Of a stretch of DNA of 64,000 nucleotides, positions 57,683 through 64,000 are shown piece by piece. The stretch lies in the NCBI RefSeq assembly GCF_041080675.1, contig NZ_CP163520.1, positions 8,151,501 to 8,215,500 on the forward strand, read 5' to 3'. The stretch is from Streptomyces sp. cg36 (lineage in GTDB: Bacteria; Actinomycetota; Actinomycetes; Streptomycetales; Streptomycetaceae). The notes beneath the pieces are model-generated. The model did not search any database. It saw only the letters and a program-made list of their open reading frames with translations, and was not told the origin of the DNA. The first letter of the stretch is position 1. Every line of letters begins with the position of its first letter. The translations under genes were made by a program, and so were the position numbers.

Positions 57683-58807
57683 GTGTCAGTCTACGCGTGG
57701 ATGTTTCCGGGACCTGGGGCGCATAGCGCCGGCTCGCTGGGTCCGTTGGTCAGCGGCAGCGCCGAGCTGCGTGGCATGCTGGAGCGGATTGACCGCATTG
57801 CGGCGGAGTATGGCTGGGAGCCGGTGTCCGATCTCCTGCTGCGCGCCGACGAGGCCCACGCCGGTGAGGTGAAGCAGCGCCCGGAGCACTACTGGCTGGC
57901 CTTCTACTCCACCTCGCTGGTCCTGGCCGCCATGCTGCGGAGTGCGGACGTGGCGGCGGACGTTCTCGTGGGCCACAGCAGTGGGGAGGTGGCCGCCCTG
58001 GTCGCGGCCGACGCGCTGACCGCTGATGCCGGTGCGCGCGTGCTGTGTGAGCGGATCAGGGCGGTGAACGACACGGCCCTGCCCACCGGCGCGATGATCG
58101 CCGTCGAGGCTGCGGCCCGGCGCGTGGAACACATGTGTGCGGCGGTGGGCGATGTCTCCCTGGCGGTGGCCGTCGACAACGGCCCCCGCCAAGTCGTCGT
58201 CTCCGGCCGTTCGTACGCGGTCCACCGCCTGCAGCGGCTGGCGGAGGCGCTCATGGTGCGTGCGACCGTCCTCGAGGCGCCCGGGGCCTTCCACAATCCG
58301 ATGTTCGGCGGGGCCGCCCACCGATTCGCCGAGGCCACGGCCGGCATCGAGGTGCGGGCCCCGCTCGGGCGGGTGTACTCGCCCCAGCTCGGTCGCTATG
58401 TCAGGAGTGCTGGGGACGTGCGCGAGCTCCTGGCGGGGCTGCTGGTGCTGCCCGTCGCCTTCCGGCAGGCGCTGCTCCACCTCTACGACGACGGTGTGAC
58501 CGATTTCGTGGAGTGCGGGGCCGGCCAGCTTCTCACCGGCTTGGTCGCCGCGAACCTGCCCGCGACCGCGCAGGCGGTTCCGCTCCTGTCCGACGGCGCC
58601 CAGGCGCTCTCGGTGCCCGATGTGCTCGCGCGCCTGGTCGGCCGGCAGCAACGACCCCGGGACGCGGTCTCCGCCGTGAGCAGGGCGCCGCTGACCGCGC
58701 CCCGGTTCGCCGTGGCCGGCGAGGTGCCGCCGGCGGAGCGGGACCCGTCCGACCGGCCCGCCGCTGCCCCCGCGCTGACCGAGCTCACCCGCCCGGGAAC
58801 CGTGTAG
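57683..58807 (+). CDS. Discrete acyltransferase-like protein next to a PKS
   Basis: 374 residues from a GTG. FabD/AT-fold marks: AWMFPGPGAHSAG at the N terminus, the nucleophile Ser99 in VGHSSGEVAAL, VAVDNGPRQVVVSG, and GAFHNPMF with His204. The usual GQG of the oxyanion region is GPG, so efficiency or specificity may differ. The last ~60 residues are Pro/Ala/Arg-rich and probably disordered. It precedes the third PKS by 315 nt. It may act in trans on the PKS, load a starter, or hydrolyse stalled chains. Confidence 0.78.
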   Translation: MSVYAWMFPGPGAHSAGSLGPLVSGSAELRGMLERIDRIAAEYGWEPVSDLLLRADEAHAGEVKQRPEHYWLAFYSTSLVLAAMLRSADVAADVLVGHSSGEVAALVAADALTADAGARVLCERIRAVNDTALPTGAMIAVEAAARRVEHMCAAVGDVSLAVAVDNGPRQVVVSGRSYAVHRLQRLAEALMVRATVLEAPGAFHNPMFGGAAHRFAEATAGIEVRAPLGRVYSPQLGRYVRSAGDVRELLAGLLVLPVAFRQALLHLYDDGVTDFVECGAGQLLTGLVAANLPATAQAVPLLSDGAQALSVPDVLARLVGRQQRPRDAVSAVSRAPLTAPRFAVAGEVPPAERDPSDRPAAAPALTELTRPGTV

Positions 58808-59122
58808 CCGCGGGAGCTCTGTGCCCCGGGCCCGCGTGCCGGACGGTCGGGGCGCGTGAGGGTGTGGCACGTACGTGGGGGACTGGAGGGTTGGGGAAAG
58901 CTCTGCGGGTCATGGGGAGTTCGCGGTTGCGGTTCGGCTTGCAGGACCCCGGTCTGGCGTGGGCCCCGGCAGTGGTCGTCGCAAGGGGAGGAGCCAAGGG
59001 GCCAAGGCACCCCTCCCGAACCGCAGAAGACGTTCCTGAACCGCCTTCCTGGACGACCGGCGTCAGCGTGATCGCGCCGGTCTGGAGACATGCACACCGA
59101 ACCTCAGCGAGGAGGCCGCACG
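58808..59122. other. Leader region of the third PKS
   Basis: 315 bp between the acyltransferase stop and the PKS start. No gene is supportable. The sequence immediately before the start contains a strong ribosome site (GCGAGGAGG). It may hold a separate PKS promoter; no dyad stands out. Confidence 0.35.
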
Positions 59123-62100
59123 ATGTCCCGAACAGCGATGGCCGTGGACGGTCCGTCGGGCTACGAGCCGATCGCGATCGTGGGGATGGGGTGCCGGTTC
59201 CCGGGGGGCGTGGACTCACCGGCCGGGTTGTGGCGATTGCTGGTCGAGGGCCGCGACACGGCGGGGCGGGTGCCGGAGGACCGCTGGGACGCGGGGCGGT
59301 TGATGGCCTTTCAGCACCCCGATGACGCGCCCCGGATCGGCTGGGGCTGCTTCCTGGACGGTGACATCTGGGCGTGGGACCCGGAAGCCCTGTCGATCGC
59401 GAAGCTGGAGGCGGCCGTGGTCGACCCGCAGCACCGGCTGATGCTGGAGGTGGTGCGGGAGGCGATCGAGCACGCGGGTGTCCCGATGGACCGGGTCCGC
59501 GGTACGCGTACCGGGGTGTATCTGGGCTACTTCGCCGGGGACAACCAGTGGCGTTCGGCCCGTCCGGTGGAGGACCACCCCGACCCGTTGTTCATGTACG
59601 GCAACTTCAACGCGGCCGTGGCGGGGAGGGTGTCGTTCGGGCTGGATCTGCGGGGCCCCAACATGGTGGTCGAGACCTTCTGCTCGTCCAGTCTGGTCGC
59701 CACGCACCTGGCGTGCGTGGCGCTGCAGTCGGGAGACTGCGATGCGGCGCTGACCGGTGCCTCGCAGCTGATACCGGCGCCGGTGACCCAGATGCTGGAG
59801 AGCTCGCTGCTGTCCAGGCGGGGCCGGTGCCACGCTTTTGACGAGCGGGCCGACGGGTACGTGCGCGGTGAGGGCGCCGGCGTGGTGCTGCTCAAGCGCC
59901 TGGACGATGCCTTGGCTGCTGGGGACCGGGTGCTCGCGGTGATCCGAGGGTCGGCGGTCACCAATGACGGCCAGACCCAACGTGCGACCGCGCCGTCCAC
60001 GGTGGCGCAACAGGCGTGTTTCCGGTCCGCTGTGGAGCGGGCGGGCGTCGATCCGGGTGATGTGGGGTTCGTGGAGGCACACGGCACGGGCACCGAGGTG
60101 GGCGACCCGGTCGAGTACACCTCGCTCAACGCTGTGTACGGGCGCGGCCGGGGCCGGTGTGCCATCGGGTCGATCAAAACCAACATCGGACACACGGAGG
60201 CCACGGCGGGAACTGCGGGGCTGATCAAGGCGGTCTTGTGCGTTCGGCACGGCACCGTTCCCCCCAACTTGCATTTCCGTAAGTGGCATCCGGCCATCCC
60301 GGTCGACGAGGGCTCACGGTTGTTCGTCCCGACCGAGAAGGAGCCGTGGCCGGTGCACGACGGGCCCCGGCTGGCGGCGGTGTGCTCCTATGGAATCGGG
60401 GGCGCGAACGCGCACGTGATCGTCGAGCAGGCCCCCACCACCGTTGCCCGGCGAAAGGGACAGTCCAGGCTCCGGGCCCCCGGCTCGCCGGAACCTGCCA
60501 GGGTGTTCACCTTGTCGGCGGCTTCCGATCCGGCCCTGCAACCCGCCGCGGCCCGACTCGCCGAGTGGCTCGATACCGACGGCGCGGGCGTCGAGTTGGG
60601 GGACCTGGCCCACACGCTGACGCTGCGGCGCCGGCATGCCGCTGAACGCCTCGGGGTCGTCGCCTCCTCCCGGGAGCAGCTGGTCGCGCGGTTGCGGGCG
60701 TTCGCCGCTGGGCCGCATGGGGAGGGGCGCGACAGCGACGGGGTCGTGGCCGGGCAGACGGTCCTGCCGCCCGACCACGCCGGTCCCGTGCTGGTCTTCC
60801 CCGGTCTGGGCGGGCAGTGGCCCGGAATGGGGCAGGAACTGCTGGCCACGGAACCGGCGTTCACCGCTGCGGTCGACGAGCTCGACGCGCCGACCTTGGA
60901 GGCATGCGGCTGGTCGCTGCGGACCCTGATCTCCCGGCCCGGGCTGTGGGACGAGGCAGGCAACATCTACCACACCATGGTCGGCCTGCAGATCGCGCTG
61001 GCCGCGATGTGGCGGTCCTGGGGGATCACTCCAGCGGCGGTGATCGGACAGTCCCTGGGAGAGGTGCCCGCCGCGGTGGTCGCCGGTGCGCTGAGCCCGA
61101 ACGAGGCGGTCGCGGTGACCCATGCGCGGGCCGTCATCCTGGAGGCCGCTGCCGGGGGCGGCATGGCCTCGGTGCTGCTGCCCGCCGATCAGGTGGAACG
61201 GGACATCGTCGCCGTGGGTGCCGACAGGGTCTCGGTCGGCGTGTACGTATCTCCGCGGGCCACCGTGGTCTCCGGCAACCGTGTCCAGATCACGCGTCTG
61301 ATGCGGACCTGGCAGCAGCGTGGCGTGACGGCACGCTGGGTGGCCGTCAACGTTGCCTCCCACTCCCGCGACATGGACCCGGTGCTGGAGCAGTACCGGC
61401 AGTTGCTGCACGAGGTGGACCTGGCCGGCGGGCTGCCGCGCATCCCCTTCTACTCGACCGTCGCTCAGAATCCGCACGACGGTGCCCGGGTGCTCGACAC
61501 CGACTACTGGGTACGCAACACCCGCCGGCCGGTGCGGTTCTCCTCCGCCTGTGCTGCCGCGCTGGCCGACGGCTACCGGTTGTTCATCGAGTGCTCGGCA
61601 CATCCGCTGGCGATGCGGGCGATCGCTGACATCGCCCGGGAAGCCCGCACGCGTGATGTGGCGGCCGTGAGCAGTCTGCGGCGCGGCGCCCGTGAACACG
61701 ACATGTTCCTGACCAACCTGGCCACGGTGCACACCTGCGGCCACCCCGTCGGCTGGGCCGACCACTACGGCGACGGCGAGTTGGTGGAGGCGCCGACGAC
61801 GACCTGGAACCGGGTGCACCACCGGGTGGACCCGCCCTACACGCTGGTCGCCCCGAAGCTGGTGGGCGCCTCTGAGCATGCTCTGCTGGGCGGCCATGTC
61901 CACGACCCGGCTCACTCCGAGCGGCATCTGTGGCAGACCCCGATCAGCCCGGACCGCCTGCCGTGGCTGTCCGACCACCAGGTCGCCGGAGTACCGATCA
62001 TGGCCGGCGCCGGGATCTGCGAGATGATGCTGGCCGCCGCCGCCACGATCTTCGAGACCGACCGGGTGCAACTGCGGGACCTGCGGCTTGAGCGGCCCCT

Positions 62101-64000
62101 GGTGCTGGACCCCGAGCCTTTGGTGTCCGTGGTCGCCGTCCGCGACGGGGACGGCGCGCGGGTGGAGGTCCTCTCCCGCGCGACGGGAGCGGACGCACAC
62201 CAGGACCATGTCCGGCACGGCCACGCGACCGTGGCGCCGCTGCACGAAGATCCCGGTGAGCCGGACGTGAAGCAGTGGGTGCCCGCAGCGGACTGGACCG
62301 ACATCGCCCCCAGCGACCTTTATGCGTATTTCCGTGAACGGCACGGCGTCACGCACGGTCCGGCCTTCACCGGCCTGGAACGCATCCAGCTCGAACCCAC
62401 CGGCGCGCGGGCGGTGGCGACGCTCCGGCTGACCGATGAAGCCCGGGTGTCCTCCTGGATGATGCGGCTGCACCCGGCCCTGCTGGACGAGCTGGCTCAG
62501 ACGGGGGCGGCGGTGTGGCGGGATCGCCACGTGCTGGCCCCCGGCCCCGTGGTGTTCGCCGGCATCGACCGGCTGACCGTGTCCGGGCCCGCCGCGCACG
62601 CCCGCCGCGCCCACGTCCAGCTCGATGCCGCCGACCACACGTCGACCTCCGTGTCCGGCCTGCTGAGCCTGGCCGACGGACACGTGGTGGCCCAGGTCGA
62701 GGGGCTGCGCATCGTCAACGCCACCCCACCCGAGCAACGCTTCGCCTCCCGGCTGGCCCACCTGGCCTGGGTACCGGCCGAGACTCCCCGGCCCTCCACC
62801 GCCGCCGCCGCCCTCACGGACCAGGGGAGCTGGGTGGTGGTGGCCGAAACCACCGACCCGTGGGCCGAGGCCCTGGCCGGAGCCCTGCGCGGCGCTGGCG
62901 CCGAGGCCCACGTACACAAGATCGCGCTGCACGCTGATCCCGCCCCCCACATCGAGGACCTCCTCCACCACGGCCGATGCGCCGGGATCGTGCTGGCGCT
63001 GGGCAACGGCGACGGCAACGACCCGTGCGAGGCGGCTCGCTCCCGGGTCGGCCGGGCCTGCCGGATCGCCGGACTGCTGGCCACTCGGCCGCACCCAGCC
63101 CGGCTCTGGGTGGCCGCCCGCACCAACGGTGCGTCCCTGACCGCAGCCGGGATGCGGGGCGTGCTGCGCACCGCGACCTACGAATGCCCGCAGCTGGCCC
63201 CCAGCATGGTCGAAGCCGAGGCCGACACCCCTCTGGATCACCTGGCCGCCGAGATCCTGCGACCAGGACCCCCTGTGGAGGTCGCCTGGCGGGGCGGCCG
63301 TCGCCACATCGCCCGCCTGCGCTTCACCGCCCCCGACAGCCCAACCCCCGCTCCGCCGAAACCAGTCGCGCGGCCCGACGGCGCCTACCTGATCACCGGC
63401 GGGCTCGGCGGGATCGGACTGGTCACCGCAGCCTGGCTGGCCGGCCACGGAGCCCACCGCCTCGTCCTGGTGGGCCGCTCCGCGCCCTCGGCACAGGCTC
63501 AGCAGACCCTGGAGGCGCTACGCGAGCAGGGCACGCAGATCACCGTCCTGCAAGGCGACATCGGCGAGCCCGGTGCCGCGCAGGCCGCGGTGCTGGCCGC
63601 CGAACAGGAAGGGGCGGTCCTGCGCGGAGTGTTCCACTGTGCCGGCGTCGTACAGGACGCCACCCTGGCCACCCTCGCCGCAGGCGACCTGCACCAGCTG
63701 GCACAGGTGTGGCGCGGCAAGGCGCACGGGGCGTGGGCCCTGCACGAGGCCACTCTCGACCGGGACCTGGACTGGTGGGTCCTGTACTCGTCCATGGCGG
63801 CCCTGGTCGGCTCGCCCGGCCAGGCCGCCCACGCCTCGGCCAACGCCTGGCTGGATGAACTGGCCGCGTGGCGTGCCGCCCAGGGCCTGCCCGCCACCTC
63901 CATCCAGTGGGGTGGATGGAGCGAGGTCGGCGAAGGCCAGCACATGGCCGAACGCGGCTACGCGATGATCTCCCCCAACGACGGCCTGGACGCCCTGGAC
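59123..64000 (+). CDS. Third type I PKS, KS-AT-DH-KR (continues beyond window)
   Basis: 1626 residues are visible with no stop. KS is ~16-440 (Cys187, His320, His357). AT is ~556-850 with GQSLG (Ser644) and VASHS (744-748), a methylmalonyl-like pattern. DH is ~919-1200 (His952, Asp1122; the usual Pro of HxxxGxxxxP is Ala961). KR begins ~1420 (GGLGGIG), but the catalytic Tyr is His1570 in QAAHASANAW (63830-63832). No ER lies between DH and KR. The ACP should lie beyond the window. It is paralogous to the PKS at 21712-26982, down to inter-domain segments such as TPPEQR(Y/F). The KR may be inactive, so the DH may have nothing to act on. Confidence 0.9.
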   Translation, partial: MSRTAMAVDGPSGYEPIAIVGMGCRFPGGVDSPAGLWRLLVEGRDTAGRVPEDRWDAGRLMAFQHPDDAPRIGWGCFLDGDIWAWDPEALSIAKLEAAVVDPQHRLMLEVVREAIEHAGVPMDRVRGTRTGVYLGYFAGDNQWRSARPVEDHPDPLFMYGNFNAAVAGRVSFGLDLRGPNMVVETFCSSSLVATHLACVALQSGDCDAALTGASQLIPAPVTQMLESSLLSRRGRCHAFDERADGYVRGEGAGVVLLKRLDDALAAGDRVLAVIRGSAVTNDGQTQRATAPSTVAQQACFRSAVERAGVDPGDVGFVEAHGTGTEVGDPVEYTSLNAVYGRGRGRCAIGSIKTNIGHTEATAGTAGLIKAVLCVRHGTVPPNLHFRKWHPAIPVDEGSRLFVPTEKEPWPVHDGPRLAAVCSYGIGGANAHVIVEQAPTTVARRKGQSRLRAPGSPEPARVFTLSAASDPALQPAAARLAEWLDTDGAGVELGDLAHTLTLRRRHAAERLGVVASSREQLVARLRAFAAGPHGEGRDSDGVVAGQTVLPPDHAGPVLVFPGLGGQWPGMGQELLATEPAFTAAVDELDAPTLEACGWSLRTLISRPGLWDEAGNIYHTMVGLQIALAAMWRSWGITPAAVIGQSLGEVPAAVVAGALSPNEAVAVTHARAVILEAAAGGGMASVLLPADQVERDIVAVGADRVSVGVYVSPRATVVSGNRVQITRLMRTWQQRGVTARWVAVNVASHSRDMDPVLEQYRQLLHEVDLAGGLPRIPFYSTVAQNPHDGARVLDTDYWVRNTRRPVRFSSACAAALADGYRLFIECSAHPLAMRAIADIAREARTRDVAAVSSLRRGAREHDMFLTNLATVHTCGHPVGWADHYGDGELVEAPTTTWNRVHHRVDPPYTLVAPKLVGASEHALLGGHVHDPAHSERHLWQTPISPDRLPWLSDHQVAGVPIMAGAGICEMMLAAAATIFETDRVQLRDLRLERPLVLDPEPLVSVVAVRDGDGARVEVLSRATGADAHQDHVRHGHATVAPLHEDPGEPDVKQWVPAADWTDIAPSDLYAYFRERHGVTHGPAFTGLERIQLEPTGARAVATLRLTDEARVSSWMMRLHPALLDELAQTGAAVWRDRHVLAPGPVVFAGIDRLTVSGPAAHARRAHVQLDAADHTSTSVSGLLSLADGHVVAQVEGLRIVNATPPEQRFASRLAHLAWVPAETPRPSTAAAALTDQGSWVVVAETTDPWAEALAGALRGAGAEAHVHKIALHADPAPHIEDLLHHGRCAGIVLALGNGDGNDPCEAARSRVGRACRIAGLLATRPHPARLWVAARTNGASLTAAGMRGVLRTATYECPQLAPSMVEAEADTPLDHLAAEILRPGPPVEVAWRGGRRHIARLRFTAPDSPTPAPPKPVARPDGAYLITGGLGGIGLVTAAWLAGHGAHRLVLVGRSAPSAQAQQTLEALREQGTQITVLQGDIGEPGAAQAAVLAAEQEGAVLRGVFHCAGVVQDATLATLAAGDLHQLAQVWRGKAHGAWALHEATLDRDLDWWVLYSSMAALVGSPGQAAHASANAWLDELAAWRAAQGLPATSIQWGGWSEVGEGQHMAERGYAMISPNDGLDALD

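Noticed and set aside
60314..63457. 1047-codon minus-strand frame opposite the third PKS
   Set aside because: It mirrors an uninterrupted PKS frame of 1626 codons with KS, AT, DH and KR motifs, and has no family features of its own.
1..64000. CRISPR arrays, tRNA or rRNA genes, intact insertion sequences
   Set aside because: I saw no regularly spaced direct repeats, no cloverleaf-like sequences and no transposase motifs on either strand; absence by eye is not proof.

Overview
The window is high-GC DNA with codon use and gene families typical of Streptomyces: malonyl and methylmalonyl type I PKSs, a TTA codon in an otherwise GC-rich gene, GTG starts, and many ATGA overlaps. I saw no tRNA, rRNA, CRISPR array or intact insertion sequence.

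Layout. (1) 1-3945 (-): an IclR regulator, two CaiB/BaiF CoA-transferases and an acyl-CoA dehydrogenase cut by the window edge, an acyl-CoA catabolic operon. (2) 4135-8405: a LysR regulator divergent from an IMPase-like protein and an F420-dependent-reductase-like NADP protein, then a quinone-oxidoreductase-like MDR enzyme and a RibD-C/DHFR-like reductase. (3) 8697-19746 (-): a single-module highly reducing PKS (KS-AT-DH-MT-ER-KR-ACP, fungal-like order) followed by an acetoacetate-decarboxylase-like protein, a stand-alone thioester-reductase-like SDR and a Baeyer-Villiger-type flavoprotein. (4) 20095-27226 (-): a DUF5988-like small protein, a KS-AT-DH-KR-ACP PKS resembling mycobacterial Mas/Pks enzymes, an MpaB/DUF2236 oxygenase and a membrane protein. 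(5) 27578-36550: a small unknown protein, a cold-shock protein, a beta-propeller protein, a PadR-membrane protein pair, a second DHFR-like protein, two MFS exporters and a secreted aerolysin-like protein.

(6) 38068-44566 (+): a group II PLP decarboxylase and a PaaK-like adenylate-forming enzyme, followed by four tandem small proteins that share a PixA/AidA-like signature, closed by a very strong terminator, then an MBL-fold hydrolase. The second tandem gene carries a TTA codon, so the cassette may depend on bldA. This is the best candidate here for an undescribed system.

(7) 44742-55955: a MarR regulator and a catabolic island. An eight-gene minus-strand operon (ferredoxin, ferredoxin reductase, acetoacetate-decarboxylase family protein, HpaE-, HpaD- and FAH-type enzymes, amino-acid permease, gamma-glutamyl hydrolase) diverges from a glutamine-synthetase-like amine ligase and a P450. 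A perfect 28-bp palindrome plus a second related site lie between them. I infer uptake and gamma-glutamylation of an amine, P450 oxidation and homoprotocatechuate-type ring cleavage.

(8) 56142-64000: a secreted crystallin-like protein, a sugar-porter remnant, a discrete acyltransferase and a third PKS that runs off the window end. This PKS is a paralogue of the one in region 4, but its KR has His in place of the catalytic Tyr.
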